NCBI GenBank assembly: GCA_016209985.1
Contig: JACQVB010000041.1
Coordinates: forward strand, 1-36,172
DNA: 36,172 nt
From: Gemmatimonadota bacterium
GTDB taxonomy: Bacteria; Gemmatimonadota; Gemmatimonadetes; Gemmatimonadales; GWC2-71-9
Direction: 5' to 3'
Positions 1-9,367 of this stretch are shown in pieces; position 1 is the stretch's first letter; the number at the start of each line of letters is the position of its first letter. The position numbers and the translations under genes are program-made. Below the pieces are notes generated by a model. It searched no databases and was not told the origin of the DNA. It worked only from the letters and a program-made list of their open reading frames with translations.

Positions 1-362
1 GCTCCTGCCGCATCGACATGCGGCGGATTGGGCAGATCAAGGACGGCGAAGAGGTCGTCGGCCAGCGGGTGAAGTGCAAGGTGGTCAAGAACAAGGTCGC
101 CCCGCCGTTCCGGCAGGCCGAGTTCGACGTCATGTTCAACGAGGGGATCAGCCACATCTCGCTGCTGGTGGACCTCGCCACCGAGGGTGGGGTCTTCGAC
201 AAGAGCGGAGCCTGGCTCTCCTACGGCAAGGAACGGATCGGGCAGGGGCGGGAAAACGCCAAGCTCTACTTGAAGGATCACCCCGATATCGCGGCGGAAG
301 TCGAGGCGAAGGTCAAGGCGCAGCTGGGCATGGCGCCAAAGGCATCGGGCGAGGAAGCCTAG
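1..362 (+). CDS. recA: Recombinase RecA, C-terminal part (5' end outside window)
   Basis: RecA is the DNA strand-exchange and SOS-signalling ATPase. Only the last ~120 residues are present, read in the frame that enters at base 3. The visible part carries the end of the core (R-R-I-G-Q-I-K-D-G-E), the conserved V-V-K-N-K-V-A-P-P-F-R-Q-A-E-F stretch and the C-terminal domain with G-A-W-L-S-Y and G-Q-G-R-E-N-A, all diagnostic of RecA. The tail ends in a short acidic E-E-A, shorter than the acidic tail of E. coli RecA. The Walker motifs lie upstream of the window. The gene stops 6 bases before recX, a common arrangement that couples RecA with its modulator. Confidence 0.97.
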   Translation, partial: SCRIDMRRIGQIKDGEEVVGQRVKCKVVKNKVAPPFRQAEFDVMFNEGISHISLLVDLATEGGVFDKSGAWLSYGKERIGQGRENAKLYLKDHPDIAAEVEAKVKAQLGMAPKASGEEA

Positions 363-368
363 GCACCG

Positions 369-995
369 GTGGTCATCACCGGTCTCCGAGCCGACGCGCG
401 GATCGCTGGATCCGTCATCGTCGAGGGTGACGGGGTCCGGATCGCGAGCCTGCCTCCCGAGATCCTTCGCGAGCTCAAGCTCGAAGTCGGTAGCGAGCTG
501 TCCCAGTCGCAGCATGAAGCGGTGGTGCACGCCTCTCTGGTGGAGGGTGCTCGCCGCGTCGCGCTGCGCCTTCTCGCCAGCCGCCCCCGCGCCGTCCAGG
601 ACCTCAAGCGCCGGCTGCGCGAGCGGGGGCACGATCCTTCGGCCATCGATGAGGCTACCGGCCGGCTCGAGGCCGCCGGCCTGCTGGACGACGTCCATTT
701 CGCGCAGCACTTCGTCCGGGTCCGCGCGTCTCGCGGTCACGGGCCCTCCCGACTGATCCACGACCTGCTCTCCCTGGGGGTCGAGCGCCGGGTGGCTGAG
801 TGCGCCGTGAACGACGTTTCAGCAGCGGAAGGGGTAGATGCCGCGGCGATGGCCCGGGCGATCGCGGAAAAGCGCGCCGCACAGTTGAAGGGTTTGCCGG
901 TGCCCAAGGGGCGTCGCCGGCTGCTGATCTATCTCGCGCGGCGAGGGTTCAGGGGTCGCGCCATCAGGGAGCTAGTCACAGAGCTGGTGGGGTGA
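369..995 (+). CDS. recX: Regulatory protein RecX
   Basis: RecX binds the RecA filament and usually inhibits its ATPase and strand exchange. The 208-residue product has the three-helix repeats of the family: residues ~55-100 (A-L-R-L-L-A-S-R-P-R-A, then L-K-R-R-L-R-E-R-G), then R-L-E-A-A-G-L-L-D-D-x-x-F-A, then a basic C-terminal repeat with R-R-L-L-I-Y-L-A-R-R-G-F. A beta-rich N-terminal extension of ~50 residues precedes them, as in longer RecX proteins. The start is the GTG at 369, 6 bases after the recA stop, so the two genes are probably cotranscribed. No clear Shine-Dalgarno is visible, and coupling to recA translation is likely. The stop codon is the first part of a GAGTGGT heptamer repeat. 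Confidence 0.93.
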   Translation: MVITGLRADARIAGSVIVEGDGVRIASLPPEILRELKLEVGSELSQSQHEAVVHASLVEGARRVALRLLASRPRAVQDLKRRLRERGHDPSAIDEATGRLEAAGLLDDVHFAQHFVRVRASRGHGPSRLIHDLLSLGVERRVAECAVNDVSAAEGVDAAAMARAIAEKRAAQLKGLPVPKGRRRLLIYLARRGFRGRAIRELVTELVG

Positions 996-1021
996 GTGGT
1001 GGGTGGTGCCTGGTGAGTCGG
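994..1021 (+). repeat. Degenerate 7-bp tandem repeat starting in the recX stop
   Basis: Four consecutive heptamers, GAGTGGT GGGTGGT GCCTGGT GAGTCGG, begin inside the recX TGA. They belong to the same family as the repeat after the gene ending at 4887. The array faces a CACGCAC array on the other side of a G/C-rich core (ggggggacgcccc), so the two arms can pair imperfectly. Confidence 0.7.
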
Positions 1022-1037
1022 GGGGACGCCCCATTTT
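1019..1037 (+). terminator. Possible weak terminator after recX
   Basis: A G-run and a C-run (GGGG..acg..CCCC) are followed by ATTTT. The stem is only about 4 bp and the T tract is short, so this is a weak candidate for ending the recA-recX transcript. Confidence 0.25.
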
Positions 1038-1038
1038 C

Positions 1039-1059
1039 CACGCACCACGCACCACGCAC
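1039..1059 (+). repeat. (CACGCAC)x3 perfect heptamer repeat
   Basis: Three perfect tandem copies of CACGCAC lie between recX and alaS. The complement is GTGCGTG, related to the GCGTGGT heptamers at 4893-4906. The unit has no stop codon in any of the six frames, so the open frame running upstream of alaS through this stretch is a by-product of the repeat. Confidence 0.85.
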
Positions 1060-1116
1060 TACTTACCGATTGTCACCATCCTCCCAACGCCGCCGCGCGT
1101 CATTAGCTTTCTCTCC

Positions 1117-3764
<2,648 letters not shown>

Positions 3765-3768
<4 letters not shown>

Positions 3769-4043
3769 GCGAGGCGCGACGTTGGCTCAATTCGCGTCTG
3801 CCTGAGGCGCCCCCTTCGCTGCGGCGCCGCATCGAACAGGCGCTGGACTTGCACCAGGTGCCTCCTGACCATTCGGTGGCGGACGCGTTGCGAGCGGTGG
3901 CGGCCGCCATGCTCGAGGAGGCCAAGACGGGGGGGCCGGCCCGGGATGCCGCGCTGACCCTGCTCGCCGCTGACGCGCTGGTCACCTACGCATGCGAAGT
4001 GACTGCGGAAACCGATCCCGCCCGGCTGGCCGAGTTGCGGTGA
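3765..4043 (+). CDS. Small conserved-looking protein of unknown function
   Basis: I do not recognise this 92-residue protein. It starts with TTG, which overlaps the alaS stop by four bases (TTGA), so it is probably translationally coupled to alaS. The sequence is predicted all-helical, with an amphipathic N-terminus rich in Arg and Leu and an alanine-rich second half containing A-A-D-A-L-V-T-Y-A-C-E. It has no signal peptide, membrane segment or metal-binding motif. Its codon use and GC content match its neighbours, and the tight overlap argues for a real gene. The position between alaS and a polysaccharide phosphatase gives little hint of its role. Confidence 0.65.
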
Positions 4044-4052
4044 AGTCACTTC
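3996..4052 (+). repeat. 9-bp inverted repeat flanking the small gene's stop
   Basis: GAAGTGACT (3996-4004) and its exact complement AGTCACTTC (4044-4052) are separated by 39 bases. The right arm begins just after the stop codon. It could form a long-looped hairpin, but no T tract follows. Confidence 0.4.
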
Positions 4053-4091
4053 GCCCTGTCCCTCGGCCGCCACTCCGCGGCTCCTCCGTCT

Positions 4092-4123
4092 TGCCGCTCT
4101 GCCGCCATGCCGCTCTGCCGCTG
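4092..4123 (+). repeat. 8-bp tandem repeat running into a start codon
   Basis: Four octamers, TGCCGCTC TGCCGCCA TGCCGCTC TGCCGCTG, directly precede the phosphatase gene. The last base of the array is the G of its GTG start. They take the place where a Shine-Dalgarno would be expected, and none is visible. Confidence 0.75.
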
Positions 4124-4887
4124 TGATCGACCTCCACTGCCACCTCCTCCCCAACATCGATGACGGCTCCCGCTCGGCGGAGCAGTCGGCGGCGGTGCTC
4201 GAGGAGTTCGCCCGGGCCGGCGTGACCGACGTGATTCTCACGCCCCACCTCGCGGCCAGCCAGATGTCCCTGGATGGCGATCGGGCGGTGGAGCGCCGGG
4301 AAGAAGCGTTCCAGATTCTCCAGCGCCGCGCGCCCCCGCGCATCCGGCTGGCACTCGGGTTCGAGATCATGCTCGACCAGCCGCTGCCGGTGCTCGCCAT
4401 GGGCGATCGCCGGTTCGCGCTGGCGGGCTCCCGGTATTACCTGGTGGAGTTTCCGCTCTCCATCGTTCCCCAGTTCGCGACCGCGGCGCTGAGCCACATG
4501 GTTCGCTCGGGCGTGATTCCCATCGTGGCTCATCCCGAGCGCTATGACGCGTGCAGTCCGGTCGCGGTCTCGGATTGGCGCAGTGCGGGGGCGCGGATCC
4601 AGGTGGATGCGACAACGCTCACCCGGCCGCACTCGCGGGGCCGGCAGGCCCGCGCGCTGCTGGAACACGGGCTCGCCGATGTGGTGGCGGCGGACAATCA
4701 TGGTGACCATCGCTCGGTACGAACGGCGGCGGAGTACTTGAAGGCCCAGGGCGCGGCGGCCGTTGCCGCCCGACTGACGACGGGAAATCCGGGCGCGGTG
4801 CTGAAGGATGAGACGATGCAGCAGGTCGATCCGGTCGCGCTGCGCGGCGGCTTGGGGGATCGCATCGCGAGGTTGTTTGGGGGATGA
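4123..4887 (+). CDS. CpsB/YwqE-type PHP protein-tyrosine phosphatase
   Basis: The 254-residue product belongs to the PHP-fold, manganese-dependent phosphatases that dephosphorylate bacterial tyrosine kinases controlling capsule synthesis (CpsB, YwqE). The N-terminus M-I-D-L-H-C-H-L-L-P-N-I-D-D-G is the family signature with metal ligands H5 and H7. Later metal-site motifs are T-P-H-L, G-F-E-I-M, V-A-H-P-E-R-Y and A-A-D-N-H-G-D-H-R. The start is the GTG at 4123, because the metal-binding motif begins at residue 2. No tyrosine kinase partner is encoded in the window, although a polysaccharide locus starts 6 kb downstream. The family is well supported; the substrate is inferred. Confidence 0.88.
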   Translation: MIDLHCHLLPNIDDGSRSAEQSAAVLEEFARAGVTDVILTPHLAASQMSLDGDRAVERREEAFQILQRRAPPRIRLALGFEIMLDQPLPVLAMGDRRFALAGSRYYLVEFPLSIVPQFATAALSHMVRSGVIPIVAHPERYDACSPVAVSDWRSAGARIQVDATTLTRPHSRGRQARALLEHGLADVVAADNHGDHRSVRTAAEYLKAQGAAAVAARLTTGNPGAVLKDETMQQVDPVALRGGLGDRIARLFGG

Positions 4888-4913
4888 GTGGTGCGTGGTG
4901 CGTGGTGAGTGGT
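4886..4913 (+). repeat. 7-bp tandem repeat starting in a stop codon
   Basis: Four heptamers, GAGTGGT GCGTGGT GCGTGGT GAGTGGT, start inside the TGA of the phosphatase gene. They match the array after recX in sequence and in position relative to the stop codon. Confidence 0.85.
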
Positions 4914-4950
4914 GAGGTACGGGATTCAGGGCCTGTAACCGGGAGCAGAT

Positions 4951-5760
4951 TTGATCGATCTATCTGGGAAGGTTGCTCTGATCACCGGAGGCTCACGCGG
5001 GATAGGCGCAGCTGCGGCACGACTGTTTGCCAGGGCCGGGGCTCGGGTGGGGATCACCTATCGTACGAGAAGAGCCGATGCCGATGCCGTCGTAAGGGAT
5101 ATTGCCGAAGCGGCGAAGGAGAAGGGAAGAGGGAAGAGGCGCCGCCCTGAGCGGAGCGAAGGGGAAGCGGGAAGAGTATGCATCGCGATCCAGGCGGATC
5201 TTACCGAACGGTCCGCGAATGAGCGGATTGTCGAGGAAACGACCCGCGCGTTCGGGCGGCTGGACTACTTCGTGGCCAACGCGGGGATCTGGCCGGCGGA
5301 ACCGATCGCGCTGGCCGAGATGCCGGAGGACCATTGGCGCCGCACCGTGGCGACCAACCTGGATTCGGTGTTCTACGGGTGCCGCGCGGCGATTCCGGCG
5401 CTGGCGGACGGCGGCTCAATCGTGATTATCTCGAGCACCGCGGGCCAGCGGGGCGAAGGATTTCACGCGGACTACGCCGCGACCAAAGGCGGCGTGATTT
5501 CCATGGTCAAGTCGCTGGCGGTGGAGCTAGGGCCGCGCCTGACGGTGAACTGTGTGGCGCCGGGGTGGGTCGATACCGAGATGGCGGCTCCGGCGCTCGA
5601 GAGCGGCGACCGGTCAGAGATCCTGGAGGCGATCCCGCTGCGGCGGGTGGCCGCAGCGGAAGACATCGCGGGGCCGATTGTTTTTCTCTGCTCGGCGCTC
5701 GCCCGGCACATCACCGGCGAGATTCTCAATGTGAATGGTGGGAGCGTACTCTGCGGCTGA
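4951..5760 (+). CDS. SDR-family oxidoreductase (FabG-like)
   Basis: This is a classical short-chain dehydrogenase, 269 residues, probably NAD(P)H-dependent. The cofactor motif T-G-G-S-R-G-I-G is near residue 14, followed by N-A-G-I-W, the catalytic serine in I-I-S-S-T-A-G, and Y-A-A-T-K-G-G (Tyr/Lys pair). The C-terminus I-T-G-E-I-L-N-V-N-G-G is typical of the 3-oxoacyl-ACP reductase group. The TTG start is supported by GGGAG five bases upstream. Residues ~56-75 form an unusual insertion encoded by GGGAAGA heptamers and a 19-bp hairpin element, placed between the second helix and the strand leading to A-D-L-T. The 3' end lies only 3 bases from the converging Wzi-like gene. The substrate is unknown. 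Confidence 0.88.
   Translation: MIDLSGKVALITGGSRGIGAAAARLFARAGARVGITYRTRRADADAVVRDIAEAAKEKGRGKRRRPERSEGEAGRVCIAIQADLTERSANERIVEETTRAFGRLDYFVANAGIWPAEPIALAEMPEDHWRRTVATNLDSVFYGCRAAIPALADGGSIVIISSTAGQRGEGFHADYAATKGGVISMVKSLAVELGPRLTVNCVAPGWVDTEMAAPALESGDRSEILEAIPLRRVAAAEDIAGPIVFLCSALARHITGEILNVNGGSVLCG
5117..5175 (+). repeat. GGGAAGA heptamer array split by a hairpin, inside the SDR gene
   Basis: Two perfect GGGAAGA copies (5124-5137) are followed by a 24-bp block and then GGGAAGC GGGAAGA (5162-5175). The block contains CCCTGAGCGGAGCGAAGGG (5145-5163). This can fold with outer CCCT/AGGG, two G-A mismatches in tandem, then GC/GC around a GGA loop. The insertion is in frame. Confidence 0.85.
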
Positions 5761-5763
5761 CTC

Positions 5764-7368
5764 TCACGGATTCCAGCGGAGCGCGAATTGTAAATTGATG
5801 TTGGTGACGTCGTTCTCGACCACGTAATAGCGGTTCAGCTCCCGGCTCAGTGCCATCGCGCCTGTCACATCGATCTTTCCAACCCTGCGCATCAGGGACA
5901 GCCCGCCAGTAAGCTCTATCTGATGTCCCTCGCGATACCGGGTGGGTCCGAACAACGTGTAGTAGGCGTCGTCGTCGTACCGCACGCGCTGGATGAACAC
6001 CCCCCACCGCCCGCTGCTCAGGTATCGGTCGAAGCCCAGGTGCTGGCTGTCGGATCCCGGTCCGATGCCGGCGCCCAAAAGCTGTCCTCGCTCGGTATAC
6101 CCCTGGCGCACCAGGAAATGGACGTAATACGTCGGGTCGGCCCGCACCTGAAAGGTGGAAGGACGTCCGAGGTGGGTCCATTCGCCCCGCAGTCGGCTTC
6201 TGGTTCCGCTCCCGACCATCGCCTTCTGAAATCCCGCGGTCCATGCCTGGCTGTGATCGGGCTCGATCAGAAAATCCCGAAGATTGCGGCTGTGATCGTT
6301 CCGCGCCCACTCGACATAGGCCTCGAAACCGCTTTCCGGGAGCACCCACCGCGCGATCAGCGAGAGCAGCTGGTCGCGATTGTCGGTTCCCTCGGGATTC
6401 GTGGACGTCGCGATCTGATTCTTGAAGAAGGGCTGGAATACATCGACGAAGTCGACGAAATGGAGACTGTCGTCCCACGGCATGTAGAGAACCCGGGTGA
6501 GGCCCAGCGTCAGGCCGGGCAGCCAGCGTGGCTCCAGCGCGAGAGTGAAACCCGTGAACAACCGGGCGTTGTTGGTCGAGACGGTGTCGAAGTACGCGGA
6601 TTCCGTCAGGCGACCCCAGACGAGACGGCTCTCAACGCGTCCCAGAGGCGTCCGTGCGGCACGTCCGGTGCCGAGGTCGACGTGGGGAAAGCCCTCCGCC
6701 GTCGCGCTGAGGATGATCGGGTTTCGGAAAGCGGGGCCCCATACGGCGTTTTCGCTGGATATCCCTGCGGTGAACCAGGAGGCCGCGAAGCGAATGTCGG
6801 TCTGGCCCCAGTCCGCCTTCGCGAAGGCCTGGTCACCGAAGCGCTGAGGCCAGTCTATCAGGTAGCTCTGCCAGGGATAGCCGAACGGAGACAATAGCGA
6901 ATCGGTGACCGGAGCGAGCGGGAAGGCACGATTCTGGGTGGACCAGAAGGTGGGATAAAGGATCGCGTTCAGAGGCCCGAGTTGAAGCGTTCCGCCCGCG
7001 GAAACGGCACCGGAAATCCCGCGGCCCGCCCAGAGCGCCCCGTCGTTGATCCCGCTGGCATATCCCGAGTTGAAGACCGCGTGGATTTCTACCGGCAAGA
7101 GCCCGAGGGGCGGCCGTGATCCTGCCGGGGCATCGGGGTTCGCGGGCCCCAGCCGAGCGTGCCAGGGCCCCACCGTGTCGGTGACACTGATGCCGTGCAG
7201 GCTGGACGCCGTTCGAAAGATGAGCGGCATGCCCGCGACGCCACCGTTCAGCTCCAGCAGCCGGTAGTACTCTTCCAGCTCGCCGCCGGGCACCACCATC
7301 TGCTGTGCTCGCGCCGGCAGCGGGGCAAGTACCACCAGCACAGCAGCGATCCACGCCCAACGTTGCAA
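5764..7368 (-). CDS. Wzi-like capsule assembly outer-membrane protein
   Basis: The 534-residue protein begins with a signal peptide: a basic M-Q-R-W, a hydrophobic core, then an A-R-A-Q-Q cleavage region. The body resembles the capsule-assembly Wzi family: repeated amphipathic, aromatic-rich beta strands, a conserved F-W-S-T-Q-N-R-A-F-like region, and a final strand ending in a C-terminal aromatic (L-R-W-N-P), as in outer-membrane barrels. Wzi-type proteins help attach capsule or act on surface polysaccharide. The TTG start is supported by a strong GAGGAGG at 7373-7379 on the minus strand, four bases away. It is the only minus-strand gene here and sits divergent to the CCA enzyme. Family assignment is good; the exact role is inferred. 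Confidence 0.72.
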   Translation of the reverse strand: MQRWAWIAAVLVVLAPLPARAQQMVVPGGELEEYYRLLELNGGVAGMPLIFRTASSLHGISVTDTVGPWHARLGPANPDAPAGSRPPLGLLPVEIHAVFNSGYASGINDGALWAGRGISGAVSAGGTLQLGPLNAILYPTFWSTQNRAFPLAPVTDSLLSPFGYPWQSYLIDWPQRFGDQAFAKADWGQTDIRFAASWFTAGISSENAVWGPAFRNPIILSATAEGFPHVDLGTGRAARTPLGRVESRLVWGRLTESAYFDTVSTNNARLFTGFTLALEPRWLPGLTLGLTRVLYMPWDDSLHFVDFVDVFQPFFKNQIATSTNPEGTDNRDQLLSLIARWVLPESGFEAYVEWARNDHSRNLRDFLIEPDHSQAWTAGFQKAMVGSGTRSRLRGEWTHLGRPSTFQVRADPTYYVHFLVRQGYTERGQLLGAGIGPGSDSQHLGFDRYLSSGRWGVFIQRVRYDDDAYYTLFGPTRYREGHQIELTGGLSLMRRVGKIDVTGAMALSRELNRYYVVENDVTNINLQFALRWNP

Positions 7369-7372
7369 TTAG

Positions 7373-7379
7373 CCTCCTC
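7373..7379 (-). promoter_or_regulatory. Shine-Dalgarno deciding a TTG start
   Basis: The complement reads GAGGAGG, CTAA, TTG. This is the strongest ribosome-binding site seen in the window and fixes the TTG start of the Wzi-like gene. Confidence 0.8.
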
Positions 7380-7415
7380 GATCAAGCTCGCGTGCGCGTA
7401 TCGTAGCCACTAGGT

Positions 7416-8648
7416 TTGGCCTGTGTCCATGCCAACGACGTGATCGAGTTCCCCCGCTCTCTCCCGATCCCCGAGGAAGTGCTCGACATCGCCCGCCGGC
7501 TCGAGGCGGCAGGATTCGAGACCTGGTGCGTCGGCGGCGCGGTGCGCGACAACCTGCTGGGCTACGACAATCGGGACTTCGACCTCGCCACCGCGGCCCT
7601 GCCGGAGGACGTCCAGCGGCTGTTCCGTCGCACGATTCCCGTCGGGGTGGAACACGGCACGGTGGCCGTGCTCGATCGCAACCGGCAGGCACACGAGGTC
7701 ACCACGTTCCGTCGCGACGTCCGCACCGACGGCCGGCACGCGGTGGTCGAGTTCGGGGTCAAGCTGGAAGATGACCTTGCGCGTCGCGATTTCACCATCA
7801 ACGCCATTGCCCACCACCCACTGACCCACGCCTGGCGCGACCTATTCGACGGCCGCCGGGACCTCGACGCGCGCCTGATCCGCGCGGTGGGGGACCCGGC
7901 GGTTCGGTTCCGGGAGGACTATCTCCGGATTCTCCGGGCACTACGGTTTGCCGCGCGGTTCGACTTCCAGATCGATCCCGCCACCTGGGCTGCAGCGCAG
8001 GCCAACGCCGACGGGCTGGGCTACCTGTCGGCAGAGCGGGTGCGGGACGAGTGGTTCCGCGGGCTCGCGTCGGCGCAGCAGCCGAGCGCGCTGGTCCGGC
8101 TCTGGGATGAGATCGGCGGGCGCGCCAAGTGGCTGCCCGAAGTTGATGCGTCCGGACCGCCGCTGGCCGGGATCGATCGGTTTCCGGTCCGCGATCCGGT
8201 CTTGATGACCGCGTATCTGTCCCAGGACCCGCGGGCGACGCTGGAACGGCTGAGGTGTTCGGGAGCGGAAATCGAACGTGGCGTGCGGATCCAGCGTTTC
8301 CGCGAGCGACCGGTCGATTCCGGTCACCCGACGGCGGTGCGGCGGTGGCTGGCCGAGGTGAACCAGGCGGCCGATGATCTGGTAACGGTTGCCGGCGCAG
8401 ACGATCCGCCACGCGGGGCAGCGCTCGCGGCGGCGGTGGGGCAGGTGCGATCCTCGGGTGCGCCGGTCAAGCTGTCGCAGCTTGCGGTGACCGGTGAGGA
8501 TCTCATCGCCGAGGGCGTTCCGGCGGACAAGCGAATGGGAGAGATCCTGCGTCGTTTGCTCGATGCCGTGCTGGAAGACCCGGCCCGAAATAACCGTGAC
8601 GCGCTTCTCGACCTGGCTCGTGCACTCGCTGAGAGGTATCCGGCGTGA
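7416..8648 (+). CDS. cca: CCA-adding tRNA nucleotidyltransferase / poly(A) polymerase family
   Basis: Class II nucleotidyltransferases of this family add or repair the 3' CCA of tRNAs. The 410-residue product has the head-domain signature G-G-A-V-R-D-N-L-L-G followed by the catalytic D-F-D, a flexible region with V-E-H-G-T-V-A-V and the R-R-D-F-T-I-N-A-I-A motif, and the neck/body motif R-F-R-E-D-Y-L-R-I-L-R-A-L-R-F-A. No HD phosphohydrolase domain is evident. The start is uncertain: TTG at 7416 or GTG at 7440, neither with a good ribosome site. The stop overlaps the next gene (GTGA). Whether it acts as a full CCA, A-adding or poly(A) enzyme cannot be told from sequence alone. Confidence 0.92.
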   Translation: MACVHANDVIEFPRSLPIPEEVLDIARRLEAAGFETWCVGGAVRDNLLGYDNRDFDLATAALPEDVQRLFRRTIPVGVEHGTVAVLDRNRQAHEVTTFRRDVRTDGRHAVVEFGVKLEDDLARRDFTINAIAHHPLTHAWRDLFDGRRDLDARLIRAVGDPAVRFREDYLRILRALRFAARFDFQIDPATWAAAQANADGLGYLSAERVRDEWFRGLASAQQPSALVRLWDEIGGRAKWLPEVDASGPPLAGIDRFPVRDPVLMTAYLSQDPRATLERLRCSGAEIERGVRIQRFRERPVDSGHPTAVRRWLAEVNQAADDLVTVAGADDPPRGAALAAAVGQVRSSGAPVKLSQLAVTGEDLIAEGVPADKRMGEILRRLLDAVLEDPARNNRDALLDLARALAERYPA

Positions 8649-9364
8649 ACGTCCTGATCTACGCAGTGATCGCTGCCTTCGGCAACGTAGCCGGGGGAGT
8701 GGCGGTCGCCCGTGGAGCGCGGTTTGGGCTCAAGGTCATCGAAGGGGTGCTCGCGTTGGGCGCGGGGTTCATGCTGTCGGTCACGATCATCGAGATCCTG
8801 CCCGAAGCGTTTGAGCGCGGTGGCGGGCGGGCCGCCGTTTTCGTATTGCTGGGCTATCTGCTGGTGCATCTGACGCAGCATACGGTCACTCACCATTTTC
8901 ATTTCGGCGAAGAGACCCATCATGTGACCCGGGTGGCCGGCATCTCCGCTCTCGTCGGCCTCCTGCTGCACACATTCTTCGACGGCGTGGCCATCGCGAG
9001 CGGATTCTTGGTGAATCAGAAGGTGGGCGTGCTCCTGTTCCTCGCCATCTTTCTCCACAAGCTCCCCGAAGGCGTCACCATTTCGAGCCTGCAAGTCGCG
9101 GCGGGCCGGCGTCCGGCCCAGGCGGTGGGGAGCGCGGCGCTGCTCGGCCTCGCGACCGTCGTCGGGGTCCTGGTTACCGATGGGGTCGCGTTTCTCGCAA
9201 CCCATGGCCTGGCGCTCTCCGGCGGGGTAACCCTGTACGTGGCTGCCTCGAATCTGGTTCCCGAGTTCCAGAGCAAGCGGGACTGGAAGCTGCCGGTGGC
9301 ATTCTTTCTCGGCGCGGCGGCGTTCTTCGCGACCAGGCACCTGCTGGCGTTGGCGATAGGCTGA
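8645..9364 (+). CDS. ZIP-family divalent metal transporter
   Basis: The 239-residue, highly hydrophobic protein has about eight membrane segments, as expected for ZIP transporters (zinc, iron or manganese uptake across the inner membrane). The metal-site helices are clear: [14 protein letters not shown] in segment 4 and [12 protein letters not shown] in segment 5. A histidine-rich loop, [17 protein letters not shown], lies before segment 4 and probably binds metal. The GTG start overlaps the cca stop as GTGA, which suggests coupling. Which metal is carried, and in which direction, is not shown by the sequence. Confidence 0.88.
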   Translation: MNVLIYAVIAAFGNVAGGVAVARGARFGLKVIEGVLALGAGFMLSVTIIEILPEAFERGGGRAAVFVLLGYLLVHLTQHTVTHHFHFGEETHHVTRVAGISALVGLLLHTFFDGVAIASGFLVNQKVGVLLFLAIFLHKLPEGVTISSLQVAAGRRPAQAVGSAALLGLATVVGVLVTDGVAFLATHGLALSGGVTLYVAASNLVPEFQSKRDWKLPVAFFLGAAAFFATRHLLALAIG

Positions 9365-9367
9365 GCG

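Noticed and set aside
1039-1059. CRISPR-like direct repeats
   Set aside because: Units are 7 bp with no spacers. None of the tandem arrays here has the repeat-spacer layout or cas genes nearby.
1003-1116. Upstream extension of alaS from GTG 1003
   Set aside because: The added residues come from the stop-free heptamer repeats, and the family N-terminus begins exactly at ATG 1117.
5923-6897. + strand frame of 324 codons over the Wzi-like gene
   Set aside because: The minus-strand frame has a signal peptide, a strong Shine-Dalgarno and barrel-like strands, whereas the + frame has none of these.
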